Below, one piece after another: positions 16,712 to 25,532 of a DNA stretch of 39,206 bases (its first letter is position 1; each line of letters opens with the position of its first letter). The notes beneath the pieces were generated by a model, which saw nothing but the letters and a program-made list of their open reading frames with translations, was not told the DNA's origin and made no database searches. The translations under genes and the position numbers were made by a program. The DNA is from an uncultured Clostridia bacterium (GTDB lineage: Bacteria; Bacillota; Clostridia; Oscillospirales; Acutalibacteraceae), in assembly GCA_946499275.1 (NCBI GenBank), contig CAMMRL010000020.1, positions 1 to 39,206 of the forward strand. The letters run 5' to 3'.

Positions 16712-18104
16712 TGGCGGAAGAAAAAACAACAGTTCCAATCTGGCCGCAAAGAGCGCACAGGCCGCCAACACAGTGCGCGGTGCGGTCAAGACAGGGAAAG
16801 CAATAGCCGGGGCCGCCAAAGGAGCTGCTGCCGGCGGGCCTTACGGTGCGGTAGCCGGGCTGGTATGGGGTAACCGGCACCTGATTGGGAAAATCATACT
16901 GATTACAGTGCTTATCCTGTTATTGCCGATTCTGTTTATCCTCATGCTGCCCGCCCTCATTTTCGGCGGGCTGGTGGATGCTTTTACCCCGGACGATCCG
17001 ACCGTGCCTGTCTTAAACGACAGCGCCTATATCACAGAAAATATGACGGATATAACAAATTCCGTGAGTGATGTGCTGTCTGAAGCGTTGGAAGATGTTC
17101 TGGAGGAAGTTGAGGATGATTTTTCGTACTCCACCGCCGACCAGCGTGAGATTATCAATCCTCACGAGAATGCTCCGGCATATAACGCCAATGCCTTTGT
17201 CTCCCAGTTCTGCGCTTCCAAAAACAAGGATTTTGAATCCATTACTTTTGACGATATGGAATCCACCCTGCGGAATGCCAAAGGGGAGCTGTATTCCTTT
17301 ACATCGAAGGAAGAAACCCGGACGCGGGTAGAAGTGACGGTAACGGTGGACGCCAGTACCGGTGATGAAACAGAGACATCTACTACCATAACGGAAACGT
17401 GGATGGTCTACACCATTGTCTACAACGGCGAGGATTATTTTGCCGACAATGTGTTCCACCTGAACGCTGAGCAAAAGGAGTTGGCGAACAACTACGCCCA
17501 AAACCTGAGCGTGTTTATAGGCGATGGAATGTTCCAGCGCCTGCCGAATGGGTACGAGGCGATTACTTCCCTTGGTGACATCAAATTCACCGATGGGGAT
17601 ACGGAAGTCGTTTACTATAATCAGCTGGACGAACGCTATGCCAACCAGCCCTATGGGACGGACGATATCGGCGGCTATGGCTGCGGCCCTACCGCAATGG
17701 CGATTGTCGTTTCTTCTCTTACCGATGAGACCGTTGATCCGGTAGAAATGGCAAGGTGGTCGTATGAACACGGCTACTGGGCGTCGGGCAACGGTTCCTA
17801 TCATGCTTTGATACCCGCTGCCGCCAAAGCATGGGATTTACCGGTGGAGGGCTGCGGCAAAGATGAAGGCCAGAAAATCGTAGACGCCCTCAGCGACGGA
17901 AAGCTGATCGTTGCGCTGATGGACGAAGGGCATTTCACCAACTCCGGCCATTTCATTGTCCTGCGGGGCGTCCGGGATGAAAAAATCCTGGTGGCAGACC
18001 CGGCAAGCTATCAGCGAAGCGAGCAGGAATGGGATTTATCCATCATCCTCGACGAGGCCCGGGAAGGAGCGGCGGCAGGCGGCCCATTCTGGATTATCGG
18101 ATAG
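16711..18104 (+). CDS. C39-like cysteine peptidase of the transfer apparatus (probable frameshift at the start)
   Basis: The frame from GTG 16773 encodes 443 residues: a glycine/alanine-rich N-terminus, one membrane helix (about 40-65), a polar middle domain (about 90-270) and a C-terminal Peptidase_C39_2-like domain. That domain has QLDERYANQPYG, GGYGCGPTAMA (Cys304), GHFIVLRG (His393) and VADPAS (Asp409), a full catalytic set. Related type IV systems of Gram-positives use such wall-facing peptidases to open peptidoglycan. The natural start is probably ATG 16711: with seven instead of six A at 16721-16726 the frames join and give MAEEKNNSSNLAAKSAQAA. The ATG overlaps the previous gene's TGA. 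Confidence 0.75.
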
Positions 18105-18113
18105 GAGGCATTG

Positions 18114-21097
18114 ATGAGCAAGCAAAAAGATTCTGAATTTGAAACCTATACTATCCCCCCGAATTTCATTGAGGGTTCTACCCTGTTCGGTGGGCTTTTT
18201 AAGTTACGCAACGCAATCGAGACCGGCGTCCTTGCCATAGGGGCAGGCTTGCCGGTCTTTCTGCTAAATATACCGCTGACGACGCGGATCATTATTTTGT
18301 GCCTGACAGCCCTCCCCCTTGCGCTGCTCGGGCTGTTTGGCGTATCGGGCGAATGCCTGTCGTCCTTTATCTTTGCTTTCTTCAAATGGCTGAAAAACCG
18401 GCGCGTGGTGGGTGTCGTTCCTGAAAAAGAAGCACCTGAAAAGCCGGTGAAAAAAGAGAAGCCGGTCAAGAAAGCGGCTCGTGAAGAAAAGAAGACTGAG
18501 GATAAGGAGCCGTCCATGATGGCTGAGATTATGGGGGTTATCCGGAAACGGTCAGCTAAAAAGGAAAAGCCGGTGAAAGAAGCAAAGCCTCGGGAGCAGG
18601 AACAGCGGAAAGAAAAAGCACGACCGCGGCGGCAACAGCCAGAGCCGGCGTTTTTGAATCCGGTGGCTACCTATCTTCCCATTGAAAAGATTGAAAACGG
18701 CATTATCTACACCAAAGACCATCGGTACGTCAAGGTCCTTGAAGTGGAGCCGATCAATTTCCTGCTGCGCAGCGCCAGAGAGCAGCGCAGCATCATCTAT
18801 TCCTTTATCAGCTATCTTAAAATCAGCCCGGTCAAAATCCAGTTTAAGGTGCTGACAAAGCGTGCGGACATCAACAAGCATACGGAAATTGTGCGCAGGG
18901 AGATGGAACGGGAGACAGACCCCCACTGTCATATGCTCCAGGAGGATTACCTGAAGCTGGTGGGACGCATCGGTTCCCGCGAAGCGACGACCCGCCGTTT
19001 TTTGTTATCTTTGAGTATGAGACGGTGGGCCGGCACAGCGGCAGTGAGGAGGCAGATGCGGTATCCACCTTGCAGGTGGCAGCCCGTACCGCGGTCAATT
19101 ATCTGAAGCAGTGCGGGAACGAAGTGCTGATGCCGGAAAATGAGGACGAGTTCACGGTGGATGTGTTGTATAACATTCTCTGCCGGCAGGAAAGCTCCGA
19201 TGTTCCGCTGCCTGCCCGCGTACAGGATGTTGTATCCAGATATGTAGAGCAGGGAAAAAACACGGACGCGATCCCTTGCACCGAGTTTTTTGCACCGAAA
19301 ACCATTGATTTCACTCACGCGAAATACATCTGTATCGACGGGCTGTACCATTCGTATCTGCTGATCCCGTCTGACGGGTATAAATCCCGTGTTACGGCTG
19401 GATGGTTAAGCCTGCTGGTGAACGCAGGCGACGGCATCGACATCGACCTGTATTTGACAAAGCAGCCGAAGGAGCGTATGGTGCATAAGCTGGGCCAGCA
19501 GCTGCGGATCAACCGTTCCAAAATCAAAGAAACAAGCGATACTAACACCGATTTTGACGATCTGGACGGGGCGATCCGCAGCGGCTATTTTTTGAAAGAC
19601 GGCCTTGCTAATAACGAGGACTTTTACTACATGAATCTCCTTATCACCATCACCGCTGAAACGCCGGAGGATTTAGCCTGGCGCGAAAGAGAGATGAAAA
19701 AGCTGCTGGTCTCTCAGGATTTAGCAGTAAGCGCCTGCTCTTTTCGAGAAGAGCAGGCTTTTTTGTCGGCGCTGCCGCTCACCAGTTTGGAAAAGCACCT
19801 GTTTGGGCGCTCCAAGCGCAACGTGCTGACGGCCGGTGCCGCAAGCTGCTACCCGTTTACGGCTTTCGAGCTGTGCGATGACAACGGCATCCTGCTCGGG
19901 ACAAACAAAATCAACAATTCCCTTGTCATCGTGGATATCTTCAATTCCAAGGTATACAAGAATGCGAACATGGCGATTCTGGGAACCAGCGGCGCGGGTA
20001 AAACCTTTACCATGCAGCTCATGACACTGCGGATGCGGCGCAAGGGTATCCAGGTGTTTATCGTCGCGCCCCTCAAGGGCCATGAGTTTCACCGGGCCTG
20101 TAAAAACATCGGCGGCGAGTTCATTCAAATCAGTCCGGCGTCAAAAAATTGCATCAATGTCATGGAGATTCGGCCGGCTGATACATCGGTGGACGAACTG
20201 CTGGAAAGCGGCGCCTTGGAAAAGTCGGCGCTGGCGTCCAAAATCCAGCAGCTGCACATCTTCTTTTCCCTTTTGATACCGGATATGAATCACGAAGAAC
20301 GTCAGCTTTTAGACGAAGCGATGATTAAGACCTACAACCAAAAGGGTATCACCCACGATAACACATCGCTGGACGATCCGAAAAATCCGGGCCATTATCG
20401 GGAGATGCCTATACTGGGCGATTTATATGAGGTGCTGGTTGCCTCCCCCGAAACCAAACGGCTGGCAAATATCTTAAACCGTCTTGTCCATGGCTCCGCC
20501 CGCTCGTTCAATCAGCAGACCAATGTGGATTTATCCAACCGGTACACGGTGTTAGACATATCGGAACTGAGCGGCGACCTGCTGACCGCCGGTATGTTCG
20601 TGGCGGTCGATTTCGTCTGGGATAAAGCGAAGGAAAACCGGACGATGGAAAAGGCTATCTTTATCGACGAGTGCTGGCAGCTCATTGGCGGCGGCGGAAA
20701 TAGCCTGGCCGCCGAGTATGTGCTGGAGATTTTCAAAATCATTCGTGGGTATGGCGGTAGCGCAATTTGCGCCACCCAAGATTTGAACGACTTTTTCGCG
20801 CTGGAGAACGGGAAATACGGGAAAGGCATCATCAACAACTGCAAGACCAAAGTTGTGCTCAATCTGGAAGACGAAGAGGCTCAGCGGGTGCAGGACGTCC
20901 TGCACCTTTCTGAAGCCGAGGTGATGGAGATTACCCACTTTGAGAGAGGAAACGGGCTTATCAGCTCGAACAACAACAATATCACGGTGGAGTTTAAGTG
21001 CAGTGATTTGGAAAAATCCCTCATCACCACCGACCGCCGGGAATTGCAGGAGCTGGTAGAACAGCACAAACTTCAGCAGGCAGCAATGCCGACTTAA
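18114..21097 (+). pseudogene. PrgI (VirB3-like)-VirB4 fusion ATPase, frameshifted
   Basis: The engine ATPase of the type IV secretion system. The N-terminal ~100 residues (YTIPPNFIEGSTLFGGLFKL, then two membrane helices) are PrgI/VirB3-like. A long Lys/Glu linker (about 105-180) leads to the VirB4/TraC domain. Walker A GTSGAGKT is encoded near 19983, and Walker B IFIDECW near 20660. The frame breaks at T6 (18998-19003): the upstream frame ends at 19106, while the family sequence FVIFEYE continues in the -1 frame to 21097. One added T repairs it. The bases T_TTT_TTG are also a possible -1 ribosomal slippery site, but no clear downstream structure is seen. ATG 18114 follows ATAGGAGGCATTG. Confidence 0.85.
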
Positions 21098-21116
21098 TAC
21101 GGTCGGAATACGCATT

Positions 21117-21139
21117 AGCCGCCCGTATGCGGCTTTTTT
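21117..21139 (+). terminator. Small intrinsic terminator after the VirB4 gene
   Basis: AGCCGC (21117-21122) pairs with GCGGCT (21129-21134), followed by TTTTTT. Confidence 0.6.
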
Positions 21140-21174
21140 ACGGATTTAATACGCATTGAAGGAGATGTGGAACA

Positions 21175-21714
21175 ATGAAAACACGGGAACAGCTTTACGG
21201 CAAGGAGGCCGCTGGCCTGCTGCGGGATATATCCAGCTATCACTGTATCCGGCGTGAGCAGGTGTACCGGCTTTATCCTGATAAAGACAAGTCGGTGATG
21301 GATAACCTGCTTTTCTATCTGACAAAGCAAGGGCGAATTTTTTATGACCAGCCGGCCGACATCTTCTGCGACAGCTCGGATTTATAGGTTGACCGGGAGA
21401 TGCTGGCTGCTTTGTGGGTGCTGGCAGATTTCGCGGACCGTGCGGAATACCATTCCCCCGACGACTTCCCGACAAAAATCATCTTTTTTGCAGACGGCGA
21501 AACCTATGAAATCATCTGTGGCCCGCCGAATAAGGTGGCGCTGATTGAACACGCACTCTCCCAATCCAGCGAAGAGGACGGCAGACGGATTTTTATTGTC
21601 GAGGACGCAGAGCAGATTGCCCGGCTCCGTGTCTCCGATCCCGCCGCTTTCTGTACGGTAACAGATACGGGCGAAATTCAGTATTTTAAGCAGAAACAGG
21701 AGGAACTTTATTGA
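21175..21714 (+). pseudogene. Winged-helix-like accessory protein with an in-frame TAG
   Basis: ATG 21175, after AAGGAGATG, opens a frame interrupted by a single TAG at 21385-21387. The same frame then continues to TGA 21714, making 179 codons in all. The N-terminal part (KEAAGLLRDISSYHCIRREQVYRLY...VMDNLLFYLTKQGRI) looks like a winged helix. The C-terminal part (IIFFADGETYEIICGPPNKVALIEHALSQ, then RIFIVEDAEQIA) is an alpha/beta domain. It is of the kind found between virB4 and virD4 genes in Clostridia elements, and I cannot assign a function. No homopolymer surrounds the stop. Its end overlaps the next gene, showing the original operon layout. Confidence 0.65.
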
Positions 21715-22373
21715 ACCGAGCACATATTTCAAAATACATAAACAATCTGCTTGCGGATATCTCCAAGCTGTCCAATACGCTGTGCGCAATGAACAATACG
21801 GATATAGAGCGATACCCGGACAATTACGGGATGCTTTCAACCGACGCCGCGCTGCACAGCGAATTGATCGCCTGTAAGATGCGGCATCTGCTGTATGGCA
21901 GCACGAATATGAAAAAATCTGAGTATCTTACTTCTGCCGGCGTCGTACAGGGCATTCGGATTTCTGAAAAAGACGGTGTACTGAACATCTTTCTTCCCCG
22001 TCTGATGCCCAGGCGGAAGGGACGGAAAAATTCAGAGTTTCTGACGGATCCGCTGTACTTCACCTTGAGCCAATACGCGGACAGCCATGAGTTGCCGAAG
22101 TTTCAGCATTGTGTGATTTGCTTTTCCCATATTTACAGCAAAGAGATTCCCTTGTCACGGGTAAGGGATTACGACAATCTGGAATTGAAGCAGCTGCTGG
22201 ATGTGATTGCCGCTTTCGTCATGGAGGATGACAGCGGCCTTTTATGCGACGCCTACAACACGACGGAGCTGGGCGAACAGGATTGTACCTGCATCTCCGT
22301 TATGGGAAAGGAACGCTTTTTTGAATGGATCGCAGAGCGTGAAAACCGCCTGAAATCAATATCCGATTTTTAG
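21711..22373 (+). CDS. Conserved element protein of unknown function (220 aa)
   Basis: A TTG start at 21711 overlaps the previous TGA by four bases and follows AGGAGGAAC, so it is translationally coupled. The protein is soluble. Its N-terminal helices (NRAHISKYINNLLADISKLSNTL) precede an alpha/beta body with FCHIVCFSH-like strands (HCVICFSHIYSKEIPLSRVRDYDNLELKQLLDVIAAFV) and an SISVM-like acidic C-terminus. The RDYDN...IAAF stretch resembles uncharacterised proteins that sit next to VirD4 genes in Firmicutes elements. No catalytic motif can be pointed out. A terminator follows about 90 bases after its stop. Confidence 0.7.
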   Translation: MNRAHISKYINNLLADISKLSNTLCAMNNTDIERYPDNYGMLSTDAALHSELIACKMRHLLYGSTNMKKSEYLTSAGVVQGIRISEKDGVLNIFLPRLMPRRKGRKNSEFLTDPLYFTLSQYADSHELPKFQHCVICFSHIYSKEIPLSRVRDYDNLELKQLLDVIAAFVMEDDSGLLCDAYNTTELGEQDCTCISVMGKERFFEWIAERENRLKSISDF

Positions 22374-22463
22374 CGTTTTCTGGGGCTTCAAAACGGGACG
22401 CGGGAAATCGGCATGAAAAATACGGCTTTGCCCGCATCCAGCCGGCAAGCCGAAAACAGATTT

Positions 22464-22495
22464 TTACCCAGGTCAATCGTAACTGGGTAATTTTT
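22464..22495 (+). terminator. Intrinsic terminator before the replication-relaxation gene
   Basis: TTACCCAG (22464-22471) pairs with CTGGGTAA (22483-22490), followed by TTTTT. Confidence 0.75.
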
Positions 22496-22514
22496 ATGAA
22501 GGGAGGCGTCCGCT

Positions 22515-23636
22515 ATTCCATCCCCACAAATACTTCCCGGCAGACACACGGCGGGCTATCGTCTTCTGGAGCTTATTGCCATATCCGGCGAACTTCCGGC
22601 CGACCAGCTTTCCCGTCTGCCCGGTGGAGACTATTACAAGGAAAATGTTGTGAAGGAGCTAAAACGAAAACGTCTCCTCCGCACCTTTTACAAGGACGGG
22701 CTGCGCGGATACCGTCTGACGGCAAAGGCAAAGGAACTTCTCATAGCCGACCGGCCGGAACGGTTTTTCCCATTCCTGACCGGCGCGGCGGAAACCAACC
22801 ACATCAAAAGTGAGGCCACCCGCCGTTTGCGCCTTCATCGCATTGCCGAGTCCACCGTCACCATGCAGAACGCGGGCGCGGCGGTCTACCGGGATGAGAA
22901 GCCCGAAATTTTTTCTCCTGTGTGGGACGAAAGTGCAGGGCTTTCCATCGCAGCTCCTGCTTTCTACAATTCCCGCGAGATCAAAGAACTGGGCACGGTA
23001 TTCGTCAAAATCAAAGGCGCCCGTTCGGTCGGCGTCCTGTTGGCAGAAATCGCTGTCTTTGTGGTATATAACCTGGGCGACGCTTTGATGAAATGGCAGT
23101 ACCGGGCGGAAATGCGTACAAAGGCTCTGATGCAGACAATCCTTTGCCGGGAACGTCTGCCGGAGCAATACGAACCGGAATCTGTAAAGGGCCTGCTTTT
23201 GGGAGACGGTATGGAACTGGCGGCGGCTATCCTTACCGGAGACGGCGGCAAGCAATATTTTCTCCTTGACGGCAGTTATGAGCATTTTCATTACCTTACC
23301 AACGACAGCAGGGGCGAAAAGCTGCTGCGGATGCTGTGCAGCGCGGAACTGTCCGAAAGGCTGGAAGCCCTCCTGTTGACGGATCTGTGGGAAAAGAACG
23401 AAGGGCTTCCCATAGAAAACGACGCCATCGACGGCAGCGGCCGTCCCGTCCTTTTCGCCTATACCTGCGACCTGCCCCGCATCAAGCGGTTTGACACGGC
23501 GCTCCGGCTTCAGAATAAAGCCGGCACGCTTATCTGTTTTGATTTTCAGGCGGAAGTTCTCCGCCGCTGCTGCGGGGAGCAGATTCGGTTTCAAACCATC
23601 GACTATGAAAAATGGGAAAGGAGGTTTTGTCCATAA
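22515..23636 (+). CDS. Replication-relaxation (Replic_Relax-type) protein
   Basis: A soluble protein of about 373 residues. The N-terminal winged helix (about 15-65: YRLLELIAISGELPADQLSRL...VVKELKRKRLLRTFYKDGLRGYRLTAKA) fits replication-relaxation family proteins of plasmids and elements, which bind DNA near the transfer origin or regulate transfer. The rest (about 90-370) is an alpha/beta domain without clear catalytic residues. Family homology begins well before the first normal start (GTG 22650). The GGGAGG site at 22501-22506 points to ATT 22515 as the start codon. The gene ends TAA inside the overlap with the coupling protein gene. Confidence 0.65.
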   Translation: MPSPQILPGRHTAGYRLLELIAISGELPADQLSRLPGGDYYKENVVKELKRKRLLRTFYKDGLRGYRLTAKAKELLIADRPERFFPFLTGAAETNHIKSEATRRLRLHRIAESTVTMQNAGAAVYRDEKPEIFSPVWDESAGLSIAAPAFYNSREIKELGTVFVKIKGARSVGVLLAEIAVFVVYNLGDALMKWQYRAEMRTKALMQTILCRERLPEQYEPESVKGLLLGDGMELAAAILTGDGGKQYFLLDGSYEHFHYLTNDSRGEKLLRMLCSAELSERLEALLLTDLWEKNEGLPIENDAIDGSGRPVLFAYTCDLPRIKRFDTALRLQNKAGTLICFDFQAEVLRRCCGEQIRFQTIDYEKWERRFCP

Positions 23637-25516
23637 GACGCAAAAGACTGTTTTCGATTCTCTTCGGACTGCCGCCGCTTCTTTTCGCCCTGCTCTACGG
23701 CAGCGGGTACATCGCGCAGTTTATCCGCAACTACAGGGAATGGCAGGCCGCGGGCGGTACACCCGGAGGCGGGACGTCACCGGAAATGCCGTCCTTTTCT
23801 TTGGACGCCTGCTTTGAGGCCATGTTCACTTTCCCGTATGGGATCATCGGCGCTCTCATTTGCGTCGGCGTGCTGGCTCTGCTCATTGTCATGGTTATGC
23901 GGATGGGCTATGGGGATACAGGCGAATATGACAAGGACCGGAATTTCATCTATTCCAAGAAGGGCACTTACGGCACGTCCGGCTTTATGTCCGAAAAGGA
24001 AGCAGAGGAAGTGCTGGATTTAACCTCCAGCCTGAAAAAGCACACCGGCACCATACTGGGTACGTTAAACGGCAAGTATGTGTGCGTGCCGGAGAACAGC
24101 AGGCTCAACCGGAATATCGCCGTATACGGCGCCAGCGGATCAATGAAAACCAGAGCCTACTGTATTAACCGTATCCTTCAGGCAGCAGCGCAGGGTGAAT
24201 CGTTGATTATCTGTGATCCCAAATCCGAACTGTATGAAACGACCAGCCAGTATTTGCGGGGCAAGGAATATACTGTCCGCATTTTCAATCTGGTGTCGCC
24301 GGAAAATTCGGACTCCTGGGCTTGTTTGTCTGAAATCGAAGGCGACGAACTGATGGCACAGCTCTTTTGTGACGTCATTATTAAAAATACCAGCAGCGAG
24401 CGAGGCGACCACTTCTGGGACAGCGCAGAAATGAATCTCCTCAAGGCTTTGGTTTTGTATGTGGAACAGGGCTACCCGGAGGGACGGAAAACCATGGAAG
24501 AGGTCTACAAGCTGATTACGCACACATCGGAAAAGGAACTGAGCAGCCTATTCGACCTGCTTCCTTCCACCCATCCGGCCAAAACGCCCTATGCGATTTT
24601 CAAGCAGGCGTCCGATACGGTGCGCAGCGGCGTTATTATCGGGCTCGGAAGTCGGCTGCAGGTTTTCCAAAACAAGAAGATCTGCAATATCACGAGTTTT
24701 GATGAAATCGACCTGGAACTGCCGGGACAAAAGCCCTGCGCCTATTATGTTGTCAATTCCGACCAGGACAGTACCTTTGATTTTCTTTCGTCGCTGTTTA
24801 TATCCTTTTGTTTTATTAAACTTGTCCGGTACGCCGATAAAAACTGTCCGGGCGGCAGGCTGCCTGTTCCGGTCCATGTGCTGGGCGAAGAACTGACCGC
24901 CTGCGGGGTCATAGAAAGCTTGTCACGCCGCATTTCAGTCATTCGTTCGAGAAATATCAGTATGTCGTGCGTGTTCCAGAATTTAGCGGGGCTTCAAAAC
25001 CGTTATCCGCAGAACCAGTGGCAGGAAATTTTAGGAAACTGCGATATCCAGTATTTTCTCGGCTGTTCCGATCCGCTGACCGCTGAATACATCAGCGAGC
25101 GGTCCGGCGAAGTATCCGTCCATGTGCAGAGCAAGGCAAAGCAGCTTGGCACATGGCGGGTAAGCAATTATGTGCCGGAGTACCGGGAGACCAGCGGCGT
25201 CGGACGGCGCAAGCTGCTGACGATGGACGAGGTCTTACGGCTCTCGGTATCCCAGGCGCTGGTGATAATCCGTGGACGGAAGATTTTGAAGGTGGATAAG
25301 CTGGACTACACCCAACATCCGGAGGCTTCCAAATTGCAGTCCTGCAAGGCTTCCGCCCATATTCCGAAGTGGAGCAAATTCCCGCGAGAGGAGGTGAGCA
25401 CTCCGCCAAATCCCAGAAAACGCACCGGCCGGAAACCAAAAACGCCGGATGCGCAGGAATCCCAGCCGGGCTTTGTTCCGGCAACCAAGGACGATATCAT
25501 GTCGTCCGACCATTAA
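23612..25516 (+). CDS. VirD4/TraG-type coupling protein
   Basis: The type IV coupling ATPase that brings the relaxase-DNA complex to the channel (about 630 aa). Two N-terminal membrane helices (about 14-35 and 70-95) are followed by Walker A GASGSMKT (variant GSMKT instead of GSGKT, common in Clostridia TraG proteins). The Walker B position reads VLGEEL, and SRRISVIRSRNISMSCVFQNLAGLQNRYP is typical of the family. The C-terminus is polar and basic (RKRTGRKPKT). The AAAGGAGG site at 23617-23624 suggests the true start is codon ATA 23633 inside an ATAA overlap with the previous stop. ATG 23612 and TTG 23627 are the in-frame alternatives. The S1-domain gene follows 16 bp later. Confidence 0.9.
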   Translation: MGKEVLSIRRKRLFSILFGLPPLLFALLYGSGYIAQFIRNYREWQAAGGTPGGGTSPEMPSFSLDACFEAMFTFPYGIIGALICVGVLALLIVMVMRMGYGDTGEYDKDRNFIYSKKGTYGTSGFMSEKEAEEVLDLTSSLKKHTGTILGTLNGKYVCVPENSRLNRNIAVYGASGSMKTRAYCINRILQAAAQGESLIICDPKSELYETTSQYLRGKEYTVRIFNLVSPENSDSWACLSEIEGDELMAQLFCDVIIKNTSSERGDHFWDSAEMNLLKALVLYVEQGYPEGRKTMEEVYKLITHTSEKELSSLFDLLPSTHPAKTPYAIFKQASDTVRSGVIIGLGSRLQVFQNKKICNITSFDEIDLELPGQKPCAYYVVNSDQDSTFDFLSSLFISFCFIKLVRYADKNCPGGRLPVPVHVLGEELTACGVIESLSRRISVIRSRNISMSCVFQNLAGLQNRYPQNQWQEILGNCDIQYFLGCSDPLTAEYISERSGEVSVHVQSKAKQLGTWRVSNYVPEYRETSGVGRRKLLTMDEVLRLSVSQALVIIRGRKILKVDKLDYTQHPEASKLQSCKASAHIPKWSKFPREEVSTPPNPRKRTGRKPKTPDAQESQPGFVPATKDDIMSSDH

Positions 25517-25532
25517 CCGAAGGAGGTAACCT

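Noticed and set aside
15326-21387. TAG reassigned as a sense codon in the element
   Set aside because: The element's own genes at 18104 and 22373 end with TAG, as do chromosomal genes, so general recoding is not supported.
22659-23594. Minus-strand frame inside the replication-relaxation gene
   Set aside because: Antisense shadow without a start site or protein family.
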